Shown here piece after piece: positions 24,763-36,856 of a stretch of DNA of 64,000 nucleotides. Below the pieces are notes generated by a model. It did not search any database. It had not been told where the DNA came from and saw nothing but the letters and a program-made list of their open reading frames with translations. This stretch comes from Mansonella perstans (lineage: Eukaryota > Nematoda > Chromadorea > Rhabditida > Onchocercidae). A program made the position numbers and the translations under genes. The stretch's first letter is position 1. The number at the start of each line of letters is the position of its first letter. The DNA is taken from NCBI GenBank assembly GCA_037074765.1, contig JBAMDO010000183.1, positions 1 to 64,000 on the forward strand. The letters are read 5' to 3'.

Positions 24763-27532
24763 ATACAGTTTTGATTGCTTGCTGCAATATAATGGTTTTA
24801 ATAAATTCGAAATCCTCTAATAAGCTTTGTCATGTTGGAATTTTTGTAATTAACATTTATAAATTTATCTCGCGATAAACCATTCCTGAATATTTTCTGA
24901 GATATTAGTGTAGTCATGCTTGATTTCAGTGAACATGATATAATTTTTTTAAATTTCTTTACGTTGCATTTTTATGACGATCATTCCGTAATTGATTCGC
25001 ACCACATTAATTTTTTACGAATTTTTTATGTTTCTCGCATAAGCGTAACTGTCAAGCAAATGGTCATTCCAGATGTGCGTGAATTGTTGTTTCTGCGAGA
25101 TATTTCCAATGTTAATTGAGGATTTTTGAAGAAGGAGTTATTGAATATTTAAGCAAGGTTAGTTATAACATGAAAATCAATTTTAAGAAATCCAGTTATT
25201 TTGCAGTAACATCAATAAAATGTTGTCGTTGCATCAAAGAGTGACTTGAATTATTTTTAGAGAGAAAATCAGCAAATTAATTCTTGCAATAATTAACGTC
25301 TGTGAATAAATTATTTATTTTGAATTGAGGTTCTCAAAGCGACAGTGAATGTGTAATGAAAAATCCAATTGTTAAATATGTCTATGAACGATGCGAAAAA
25401 AGTTATTGGTGATGATGATGTTGGAAATTTACTGAAATTAAATTTTTGAAATAAGGAATGAAAAAAAATTTTGCATCAGAGATTCGAGCAGGTTTATGAT
25501 AATTAGAAGTACATGTGTGTAGAAGAAATATAGTTTCAAGTTCCAGACCTAAGCATTACGGGAAGATGACCCTCTGACATATCATCTTCACAATTTTGAA
25601 ACAGTTTATTACCCTTTACTTTTACATATATTTTACAACATAATATCAGGCCGCATCGAGATAATTTTAATCAGTAAAAGATTTGATATCTATGGATTCG
25701 CTAAAATCTTGCAGCATGTGTGAAATTTTTAACAATGCAGGTGTTGAGTTCCAACTTCAGATTCGAAAGCTTTCTTGCTTATATAAAAAGCCTTACATTT
25801 TTCCTCTTAATGTCTCATGTCAGAAAATGCAATGCACTTTGAAAATGCTCAGGCACTGAAGCAGGCCAATAAATGTCAAATGTAGAAAGATATTAATTCC
25901 GATATTGATATTTTGAGAGAAAGAGGGAGAGCGATGAGGATAGGAAGTGATCAATTTCTAGCGGCTTTTTGTAACGATTAATATGAAGTTTGGTATAAGG
26001 CTATGCTTCAGTTTGCAATAATTTGATCCTCTAATACAGGCATATATTGAATAAAAAATTTAGGCTTTATCTTAATGCAGGTATACACTGAAAAATTAGA
26101 CTTAAGAAGATATTATTATAAAGGTTTAGTTTAGAGCTTAGTCCAAGGCAAAGTTACTACTATGTTTGCAGCGTTATGCGACTTAAAAAGAATGCCATTA
26201 TTTCTTTTTAATAATTAATGCTGGATCTTACTTTGCATAGGTGCAATCACATACGAAGAATACAGCAATAGCTTTTGATCGTATACGATCTTACTATTAA
26301 ACTAGCAGTTATAATATAGTTTTAGCTATATCTCTTAATGCGTCCATCAGATCGTATTTCATTAGCATTGGCTAATGAAATAAAAAAGTTATTGCAAGAT
26401 AAAATATGACTTATACAGCAACGTTACCACTTGCAACCAAGTTTCTTTGAGAACATTGGTGTCCAAGATGCCATCTCATTGAGGTGATTGAACAAGTAAT
26501 AGTTTTCTTGATGCTAAGCCCGAAAAAGGTACATTACGTTGCATACGTGCAATAGCTTTGCAAAAGACAAAGCTCTAGCGAAAAGATAATCTTTTGTCAA
26601 TAAAACAATAAAAATGGTAAATGGTGTGAAGCCTTACTATGAAGAGTACTAAGAAGTATACTACTCAGAAAGCGCCATTAGGGCTATGGTTATAATTCTA
26701 CGTGAGTGTATTCCAACTTTCTGGTCAATATAATACCTCTTCTTGAAGCCTGATCTTATCAATTAAATATCGAAGCAGAAATGACAAATTCTGCACCATA
26801 TCTCTTGTTTCATCTGGAACAAAGTTTAAATTCTAACTTTTTCGTACTGAGTAAAATCTCTGACTGCCTGCTTTATTTTGCGCTTATGCTCATTCCCAAA
26901 GATTTGTGTCTTGGAAAAGCAATGTAATTCCAGCACGTGACGCTAGAATCGAATAGGTATGATGTTATTTCAGTATGTAAAACTGGTTGGATATCAATGT
27001 CCGTTGCTTGGATGACAAAGAGACGTTCAATATGCTCTTTATTAAACAAAATCCCAAGCTTATACAATGAACTAACGTCTTTAATTCCTTTTCTTGAGAA
27101 AGTTAAAATAAATCTAGTTTCTCAATTAATTGTCCCGCAAAAAATTAATTATGTCATAGGTTCATTTCTTCTTAAAATTTAATTGTTATTTTCAAATCTC
27201 CCCGAAATGAAATTGGTAGTGTTAAAAAGTACTGCTACGATAGAAATCAATAAATTGATTCATGTGAAAATTGGAAGGGAAAGGAAAGGCTAAGGTTTCA
27301 CTACTGGAGCTCGTGTCATAGGTGATTAATAATTTTTTAACCTTCAAATACTAAAAGCAAAAGAACTAATTAATTTTTAAAGCAAATTCGTTTGAATGCA
27401 AATATAATCGCCAAAATATTTAGTTATATTGACATAATTAATTGATTACAAAAAAATTTTCGATTTTAGATATGAATAATCGACACAATATACAAATCTA
27501 TCAAATAACTGACTTCAGGTTTTGCAGTAGTA
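24763..27532. other. Upstream region of copy D and intergenic DNA
   Basis: Bases 24763-25260 are a diverged counterpart of 10520-10990 and 19170-19620. Bases 25261-27532 hold no gene I recognise; open frames are short and lack splice or motif support. A 13-base poly-A tract is at 27666-27678, just inside the 3' side of copy E. Confidence 0.5.
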
Positions 27533-29903
27533 TCAATTCAAATTTGCTGCTGCTGTTATTGCTGTAGCGGAATTTATTTCGCAAATAACTTTACAATTGA
27601 ATATCAGAAAAGTCAATCTAGAAAACAGATAACATCTTTTCTGCAATCAATGAAATTAAATTTAAAAAAAAAAAAAAGAAAAACAAATGCCAGATTTCCC
27701 TGAAAAAAATATTGATATAGGCGCGACAAGGACGAATTTGTAAAATGCGCAATGCGTAACCTATTTGCTAATATATCTATGTAGATTTCGATTCTATAGC
27801 GTCGAACAGCATCCCAAAATTTCACCAAACGTCACTAATGACACATGATTTTGATAATAAAGCAATAAAGAAAAACCGCTTACCCGTCCAAAGATCCTAT
27901 CAATATCCATGATAACGTGCTCGTTGCAAATAGCAACCATTTATCAATAAACACAAATGGATTGATAATCATTGTGAAAATGTAACATAAGTAAATTAAG
28001 CTAATTACACATGTCTGGAAAAGGGTAATTTAAATATACTGCATGACATTGGCATGCACTCGTTCTATTGGTAGTAGCTAGAACAGTTCAGGTGACAATG
28101 ATTCGTTCTGTCATTTTTTTAGCAGGTCATCCTTCTAAGGGCGTATCTCTTCAACAGTTATCTCTCGCAAGTTCCAAAGAACATGCATAAAAGAACGGAT
28201 CTTTCGATCGATTTCATAAGTTTTTAATTATTCAATCTTTTATCTAGCCTTTCATGCAGTTCTAATAATTATTTCAATTTCTATTAATTACCTGTTTAAA
28301 GAACAAGTAACTTCGCGATATGATGGGTTCACCAGCCGAACTAACGGAATTGTTGCGCATTTTCTGAAATCCAGTAAGGAATAATTTGAATGGGAAGGTT
28401 AACACCAACATCACTGTAATTCATTATCTCTGAAAGCCTGCCTTTTCGAGAAATGACAGAAATAGCACAATTATTATTGGATCGACATTCAATGATCATA
28501 AATTTGCTAGAAGAAAACTTACTTTTTGATGTATAAGTACTTTGGACAATGTAATGAAATCGATACATGCTGTTAACAGTACTGTTATCACTGATAATGA
28601 CACATCAGTGCTGGAACATATCATGCCAACGGTAGAACGCGAATAAAAAAATCGATAATTTCGATTTTTATTAAATACAAGTGAACAATCGCCTGCAAAA
28701 AATTTTATAATTCAAATAAATTTTTAGTATAGAATTTAATATTTAGAAGTGCTAGAAAAAAATTCATCAGCTTAATGTATGAAATGAGCTCTGAAACGAA
28801 ATTTGAAACGGAATTATGAAACGAAATTCCGGAAAATAATGTTTATTTTAAATCAGTGTAAGAAAAATGTTACTTTTGGAAAGGATCTAGTAGTAGCCTT
28901 TCTTAACTGTTTTTTTTTCTAAGCTTATTTTTCTAAGAACAAAATTTGGACAAACTTCCTTTAATTAGTTTCATCATTTCTTGATTCTATAGAGCTTATA
29001 CAAATAATCCTACACATTCGCAACAGGTTATGTTCAGATCATAGCTGTATAATGTCACCAAGCCATTTACTAATGATGAGAACCTTCTATTACTATAATT
29101 TAAAAAATCTACCGTATAAATGTGCCAAGCTTATAATTGTTCCAACGGCCCATGATATGATTCCGATGATTAAAGCCTTGTTTTCCGACCATAGCTGATT
29201 ATATCTTGTCGCATAGACGAAAGCACAATATCGATTAACGGCAATGAAAAAGTGAACAAAAAGTGATCCGAAATATCCTCCGTTAACGAAAATGCCTATC
29301 GGCCGTATGAAGAAAAATTCCGACGATGATAGCTTTGGAGATTTTCTAAAAAGTGACTTTTTTTCCCGAAAAAATATGATAGAACATAGAACCTTAGGAT
29401 TTAACAAGAAAGCGTAACTTACACGCCTAGGACAATGAGACACCAGGTGGAAAGTGAGAATAGGGCTTGCAAGTTGCATATCAGGAAGCTGCTACATAAA
29501 ATTCCAAATGCGTTACGGAAACGTGACCTTGTACGTGTCAAGTACAAGGACAAACCATTGCTGATTAGTCCAACGATTGCTATCTGAGATGCATTCGATA
29601 CAAAATTTATTGTTCATGAAAGTTTATAAAATCATATATTAGCAAGACTGTAATCCATAGGTTTTAAATTTCACATTCACATTCTATGAAATGTTTTTAT
29701 GCAAATAATTATTATACTTTCAATATTTGTAAACAATATTTCCATTGGCTTAACGAAATCAAATTCGCTTTGCATCATATAAGGTTTTGTCTTTTTATTA
29801 TTTGAATAAAAATTACTGATTCAATCAATTAACTTCATGAAATACTAACCACGGCAATGCAAGTCATTGCAATAGCGTCTTCAAACTCGCTATTTCCAGC
29901 CAT
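27533..29903 (-). CDS. Srx-like seven-transmembrane chemoreceptor, copy E
   Basis: This is the most diverged intact member. Exons at 29850-29903, 29423-29583, 29113-29345, 28523-28692, 28292-28363, 27884-28014 and 27533-27617 join in phase to 906 bases, 301 residues. Exons 1, 2, 3 and 6 have exactly the same lengths as in copies B and D (54, 161, 233 and 131). Conserved landmarks are GLISNG, FRNAFGILCSSF, AVNRYCAFVYATRY, GDCSLVFN, YLFFKQ, WILIGSLDG and LTFLIFN. The tail carries a short run of alanines encoded by a gcagcagca-like repeat. Substitutions relative to B and D are scattered while frame and splice sites persist, which suggests the gene is under selection. A function in chemosensation is inferred from family membership only. 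Confidence 0.86.
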
Positions 29904-30439
29904 TATGATGTACTTGAAAAAACTGTCAAAAATACAATTTTAAGAATTAAAGCAAATTGTAATATAAAATACGATTATTTGTAGGAATTAAAGCAAATTC
30001 TAATATCATTTAGCATTTCCTACGAGCATAATGATCCGACGACTGTTACTGAACATGGTACAAATAAGGAAATAAAGCTAGAGGATAGCTGAAAATGAGT
30101 AAGTGCAACGATATTTTATTACCACCTACTTTCATTAGTGCGACATTATTTTCAAATACTGAATTTAAAATTGAATTTATGGAAATTCCAGAAATTTTCT
30201 CTATTATATATGGAAATACGATGTTGTAAATAAGAAATATTCTTATGGACAGATGTTTATGATTCTGTCAAGGCAAAATGAATTATTAATGCAAAAATTT
30301 TTCAAAAAATCAAATAATGCTAGTGTCGGTCATTGAAAAAACCAAAAAACGACGAATTAAATATTGGATGTACTTTGAAGCAGATGAATTTGCGTTATTA
30401 TGTAGTATAAATTAATTCCTGGAAAATTTCAACCAAAAA
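29904..30439. other. Upstream region of copy E, no gene recognised
   Basis: This is AT-rich noncoding sequence between copy E and the degenerate copy F. It holds no open frame of note, and I can name no promoter element. Confidence 0.5.
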
Positions 30440-31080
30440 AAATGTCTCTTCGTTCAACAGGGAATAACCCATTCAACGTGAAAAAGTAAAATTCATCTTA
30501 ATGTGTCTTCTGAAACAGATCTTGCAAGATAAACTTCCGATTAATCTTTAATCTAGAAAGATTAATCTGAAAATAAAACAATATTTTCCGAATAAAACAA
30601 CATTGAAGACAACAACATTGAAGCTGATCTTTACATGATCATATATCTTCTGATGTGTTGTCGAACATCAGTTGGTTGTAATTACGAGGTCTGTGACTGT
30701 ATGATCTAACGGAAAGAATCTTAGTAAATCCAGTGAATGCATCAGAATCCATGTCATCATACTGCTAATGAAAGTCATCAGTTTATCGGTGAAAAAAGTC
30801 TTATTTAATTTAAGGCAAAAAAACTTATGATTCCTATCTAACCACATATCATATTACATGAACATTTATTTAAAATATTTATTTTTTTACATTACCTTCT
30901 GAAACAAGGACTTATGCCAATTGCTTCAACCATCCTTTGTCATCTGTGATCTTATCATTCTAGCAGAATTTGCTATTCATTCGATGATATATTATCATGA
31001 TAGAGGCTATTGCAATGTGGTCTTCAAATTCCTTTCTGAAAAAATTTGCCAAAAGCATTATCTCGTTTTTGAAATAAAGT
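30440..31080 (-). pseudogene. Srx-like chemoreceptor copy F, strongly degraded
   Basis: The order and sequence follow unit B. Exon 7 with its acceptor is recognisable near 30525-30575 but has an early stop and a small insertion. Exon 6 (about 30720-30810) still reads MTWILMHSLD on the minus strand, but its donor is lost. A remnant of exon 1 with the flanking upstream sequence lies at 30985-31040. Exons 2 to 5 are missing. It marks the right end of the array. Confidence 0.7.
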
Positions 31081-34000
31081 ATGATTCGATTAAAGACGAT
31101 TTAATCTTTTCCTCTTCACGCAATCATCTGATTCCCGTCATTAAATTAAACTGAAGACTAGATGAAATAGGGCAAGTGCAGCTAGGGAAACTGAGAAATT
31201 TTCACGCTTCCTAAGAAACATGTCGAGCATTGTGCAGAAGAAGTGTTTTCATGAATGGCATGTTTGCAATGCTGTAAAGCAGTTAATTTGATAATATCGC
31301 TTTAATAATTGGAGTATTTGTGGCAATTATGGCTTGAGATGAAGGAAAATGTTGATCTTGTTTCTCTTAGTTCTATCCATTATTAAATGATGGTGTAAAA
31401 CCGAAGCTTACTTTCAATAGTAATTTTGCTTATGCAAAATTAAAATTTTCGTCATTTCAATACTTTAGTATGCCTTTTTACTAAAGTAAAATAAGGTATA
31501 ATTATGTTTTGAATGAGTCAATAACAAATTTCTCTAATTATTTAGCAAAGTTGTAAACTGCTGCAATTCTCGAGGGAAGCAATAACAGGATACAATCATG
31601 TTACATTTCTTGAGAAAGGATAAAGATAGCATAATCCATGACAATATCCTGATAGCGTCCACTTTTCATATTTAACAAGATGAAGGCGCAAATAGAAGAG
31701 ACAGTATCCGCTCAATGATAACTTTTAAATGCTGCTTGAATTTGAAGTATTGGATGTACGGGAATAATCGATGCATCCGATTCTCTTCTTTTTGTATCTT
31801 CTTCGTTACTTATTTTGACGAAATTTGCCTAATGGTATTTCTGATTCACCGTTGGTGCATCTGTAAGAAATGAAATTACAGATGAACCTATAGAAATAGC
31901 CTTAAAAAGTTCAATGAAAAATAAATCAGATTGATCCAGCACGTCTCTCATTCTGAATAGTTGAGTTTCGAAATCATTGGAAAGAAGGAGAAAAAAAAGA
32001 TAGAAAATAGGAGACAGAAAGAAGTTTAGAAAACCTTTCCTTCGCAGCCAACGAATATTTGTACCCAAGATTAACGACATCTTTAATCTGCTGTTTATGC
32101 AGTACCGTCTTGTCAACATCCTCTCTCGGTCAACAGTCTGTCAACTGACTGTTGTAACTCTCCGTCCCATTTCCTCTTCCCTTGTTTCATCTATTTTTAG
32201 TAATATTGTATAAGCTAACTGTCATTTCTTCTATTGCAACCTGTTTCTTAGCTGCTTTTCTTGTACCACCGTACCGTACCTCCTCTCACTTTGATGTTCA
32301 TCATCTGTATTTTTCTTTTTTTGCTACTTCTATTGCTCATGCTAATCATGTGAGTTTTATAAATAAAAGAAACCAGAGTTTACCCATTTAGTTGTCTGAA
32401 CGCTACCTGATTATGCTTGAAATTATTTTGCATTATTCTGTCAAATTTTATGTACGAAAAGTTTCTTATTTTATTGACGAGTCATGTGAATTTTTAACTT
32501 TCACAAGGAATATATCAGTTGGCGACATAATTTTCATGACCTATTGATTCGACCAGCAAAATTTTGGTATGAAGATGTGATCAGCAAAATTATGATATGA
32601 AGATGTTGCTAGCAGAATTCATTATTCAGTGAATGGGAATCAAGTTTAGGAAATGAAGAAGTAACTCAATGAAATGACTGAGACTCAGTGAAGTAATTGG
32701 TATGATTCCATCGAATGATTGGTATGATGTGATCAGTAAAATAATTGACATGATTCTATGAAATGATATTCCTGCATGAGTGTCCGTTATCGTGGAAAAA
32801 AGCTTGCGTGCCTTTATATTTCCCGAGTTATGCTAGTGCTGGTGACATATGCGTCACGTAGGATTTGCTTACTAGACTTTGAAGAACCATCTTAGGAGAA
32901 GGAGAGCTCTAACTAAAAGTTCGGAGTTCGTTTAGTTCGTCTAAGCAAATTAAAAATCCAGGAGATATAAAAATCTAAAGGAGACTATGATCTAAGGACA
33001 CCGATATGACCACTCAAGCTTGTAAGGCTCTGCAAATAGTTTTAGTAATAAAGGGTATTTCGCGCATGCTATGACTCACCTAAAAAGCCACTGATTTTGA
33101 AACGATGCACTCACATTTGTGAAGTTCTGTGACAATGGGCGAGGAACAAAACAACGCGTGGAAAGATGCACTGAAAGCTGCAAAATCAATATCATATGCA
33201 GACGATTCAAGACATTGGTCACTCGAAATAACTGTTTTGGTCAGAAAACATTCTAAAAACATTATTTTTTAGACAAAAGGCTTGTTCAACACGAGAGGCT
33301 TAAAAAAAGAGTCAAAGCTCATCCCATTTTTTTTCCTCTATAAAGCCGTGGTAAGCGAGCATCTTTATAGATCATATGACGACAAAGGAACAAAAGCATT
33401 TATCTGCTGCTAAAAGCATATTTAGATGACACTGAAATGCTGGATCATCATAATCACATTTGATACAGCGGACGGTGGGCATCCTAAAAGTGTTCTGCTT
33501 CAGTCGCTGATTGATTTCCACGATATATTATCGACTAGGCTGTTGTTAGTGAAGCCTGAATAGGTAAGAATTCGGAGGCCTGGAAAAGAATACTAGGCAA
33601 GCATGATGTTGGATATTGAAAACAGGCGCCTCCTGCCAGAGTTTAGTGCAGAGTAGCAGTTCGTCCTATCGCAAAAAAAAACAAAGAAAGCCTGAATGCA
33701 CTCTCGATCCAAGCACCTTCACCTCACTGAATACGCCTAGAGGAAACAAGAGAAACATGCTCGTCGTATCTGATGATGCCGGGTGCAGAACTCCATGTTA
33801 AGCTTTAAAAAATGCGAGATTCTAAGGGTCAAAGTTAACAGATAGCTGCATTGCGAGACAGTTTCCAAATAAACTTTCACATTGGACCTAAGAACATATC
33901 ATAGATTCCTAACCAAACGCATTTTGATGCTTTGAAGAATCTCTAGGACTGTCCTCCAGAAAAAACAAAGATTGGTTTGATGAAAACAATCAATGATTTA

Positions 34001-34539
34001 TATGTTCCCTTTGAGTTCTTTCCGCGAGGCTTGTTAAGTACTCCCGTTTCCACGTTTCCCAAAATATATCAAATACTTTGAGTGTTCTCAACAAGTACTT
34101 GATTATCCTTTCCTTCATTTCAAGTCTCCTGATTTGAATTCCTCCTGATTGTCATTAGCTTTTGAGATAATTAAGGAAGCTACGATTTATAAAATCGATC
34201 GGACCTATTACTTTAGCGTAAATCAGTGAGTGATCGGGCGTTCAATATATTCTCGATGTCTACGACCAATTTATGAGTTCCCTTCCCCATAACAATTTCT
34301 TCCAGTAGCTCTTTTCCTTCTCTTTCTTAGTCCTATCAATCGCTCATGGATTCCATCACTTTAAGGAGACTCAGTGCTATATTTTTTTTTTAATGTCGAC
34401 TGAGTTAGTTTAGTATATATCGTTATTTTAGTATACTTTATTTTAGTATACTTAGTATATACTTTGTTATTTTAGTATACTTAGTATATATCGAAAGGAG
34501 AAATTTACTTTTCGTATTTCTTCTACCCGGTTTTGTGCG
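31081..34539. other. Intergenic, no gene recognised
   Basis: I find no spliced gene model or family motif. An open frame of 96 codons at 31829-32119 (minus) and one of 61 codons at 33616-33801 (plus) have no supporting features. A stretch near 31335-31375 (ggcttgagatgaaggaaaat) has a close match at 36447-36480. Confidence 0.4.
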
Positions 34540-35720
34540 AATTTAGATAGTAATTTTGATCATTTTTGTATCTAATGTAATGCGTATTCCCGAATCCGAC
34601 CATATCACTTGGATTTTTTTCAAATCCAATTGTTTTATAACAAATTTGGCAGCTCGAACCACAGTAAATATTGTTAGCAAATCCAATATGGTATACTCAT
34701 CCCTTTCATTGGAGCGGGTCTTGATTTGGCGAAGAGTATTGCATATTTCTTTGGTCGATATGTATGTTTGTGGCCCTTCTGTAGCCCTTCGTAAGCAGTT
34801 CAGGCACGCATTGACTGTTTTCAAAAGCTCGATCCGTTGTTTTACCATATGGTAGACTTGACATTCGTTATCCTAATGATCCTCGTTGCGAAATGAAAAG
34901 TCTTTGTATTTTGTAACTTTCAGGATATTTTCTTAAAATTGTGGTCATTTTATTATCGCTTGACTCGAGCTGCTTGGTTATGGCTAAAGCAGACGTCTCT
35001 CTTCGAGTACTGCTTTGGTTTAACTTGGCTTCGACTCGGTTGATTTTCGTTGATATCCACTATTGGATGTTTAGCTTCTCTATTTCTTCATTTCTTTGGA
35101 CCATTTTTCAAGAAATCTTCGAAATCTAGTAACTGACCATAATCCTTACTCGCTTTTTTGTTGGTAAAGTTTGGCCAAGATCCAAGCTGGCAATTTATTT
35201 TCAATAATACTCTCAATGCTAGAATGTTTCGAGCAGCTTCGAGTTGCCAAAGTATCCTTTCCATAGTTTAGACAGTTGTTTTCTACTCTCGATCATGTCC
35301 TGTGATGCAGTATAATTGTAGAGCGAATTCTTTATGGTAAGCAAATTTCCAAATTTTTCTACCAAAACTCCTTTTATTACGTCGCAGTTTTCTGGAGCAA
35401 TATCATAGCCTCTGACAGCTTGTAGAATGTTTTTTTTGAGCAAAGATTAGGTAATTCAGTTTTTGAGTATTGGATATTCTTTGAAGATGCACTGCATCAA
35501 AACTGCTTCAGAATTCTCTCCCTAATTTCTGGTCACCAATGAATGTTGATAGAGTAGGTACCTTATCTTTCTTCTGGAATTCTCCTCTTGATTTCGATTG
35601 CTGCTGTTTTTTCTCCACATCGGCAAATCTGGCTTGGGAGGCATTAACCCATTATCTTAGCTTCATTGAAAAAATCTTCAAAATTTTGCTTTGATGTGTA
35701 CTTTTGAGTATAATGACGGA
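34540..35720 (-). mobile_element. Internally deleted BEL/Pao relic
   Basis: On the minus strand, 35219-35443 encodes a gag-like stretch ending WKGYFGNSKLLETF, including KGVLVEKFGN, which fits the DUF1759 region of BEL/Pao. A knuckle-like piece with NACLNCLRR follows at 34720-34848. In the same frame the sequence then jumps to an RNase H-type piece (VRAAKFVIKQLDL, IQVIWSDSG at 34580-34680). Protease and reverse transcriptase are absent between them, so an internal deletion of more than 2 kb is inferred. No LTRs were identified. It differs from the 12.4-kb element at sequence level, so it is another lineage. Confidence 0.65.
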
Positions 35721-36856
35721 CATCCCGGCTCGTGGCACTAAAAAAATTTTTGTGAAATACCTTTTGCGGACGAAGTCTTGTAATTGAACTGTATGTGAGG
35801 GCGCGAACCTTTTGCAGCTAAATCACTTTCGATGGGAGGACTTTGTGCTGGTGCTAGTCTGAGCCTTAACTCGCACTTGGATTGATAGATTTTATTGTAC
35901 AACTACTAGTATAATGGTACAATTTAATAACTATAACGATAACCAAAATTGAGCGGAACGTGAGGACAATTAATCAAGCGCATTGTAACCAATGATGATG
36001 AAAAAAGGACAAAAAGCAGAACAAAAAGGCACCTGTCGAAGGATGATGCCAAAAAGGATCGATGACCAAGAATCTCGCTTTTGGGTAGATCCTATCCTTT
36101 AATAGCGGAGATAAGTTGATTTGGCTTCTAGCATTTCAACCCTTTGGGTAATGGCAGAATATGACTGTTTTAACTTTTCTTGACAATCGCATATAGAGCG
36201 TCAATTACCAGAGGTTACGATATTCTGACATAAATTGGCTTCGTTATTAGCGAGAGGTTTCTTACAATGTGCCAGCGGTGTATAATTTTGAACAAATGAT
36301 TTTATAAATCATAAGCATTTTAATTTGAAGCAGTTGTTACTAGAAAATTGCATTGTGACTAAGAAATTTTCTGACAGAATAGGGCAGGCGCAAATTTCAT
36401 TCTTATTATTTTACCAGTGGAAATAAGTTAGGTAAGAGAGAAAAGGCTTGAGATGAAGGGAAATGTTAATCTTATTTCTGGAGGTTGAGAGCTTTTAGCT
36501 CTATTTCATTTTTAACTAAAGATGTCAAAATCAAATACAGTTTCCTGAAACCTTGGCATTTATTTACATAAATTTTGCAATGAATTTATTATACAAACAT
36601 AATAATACATTTACAGTGACAAAAAAACAGAAATTTTGGAAGGTTTTCATTAAAGAAATCTTAATTTTGAACAAAACATCAATTATAAGAGGAGCATTTA
36701 AATATAAATTCATATCCTTCACTAGTCCTTCTAGAAGTCTTCCTGTAATCATTCTATCACCAATTAACTTTTCTCAGCGAACTGATAACAACTTATGAGC
36801 TCAGAGCTTTTCAAAATTTGCGTCGATGTCTTTGATTGCTTTGTACTTTCTCAAGT
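35721..36856. other. Intergenic, no gene recognised
   Basis: The left part may still belong to the BEL/Pao relic. Open frames at 36553-36798 (plus) and 36564-36752 (minus) overlap each other and have no recognisable features. They lie just past the 3' end of the phosphatase-like gene. Confidence 0.4.

Noticed and set aside
31829..32119. 96-codon minus-strand frame
   Set aside because: No recognisable domain, no splice continuation, and composition like the surrounding noncoding DNA.
34556..34855. 99-codon plus-strand frame
   Set aside because: It is antisense to the BEL/Pao-like frame on the minus strand, which has recognisable motifs.
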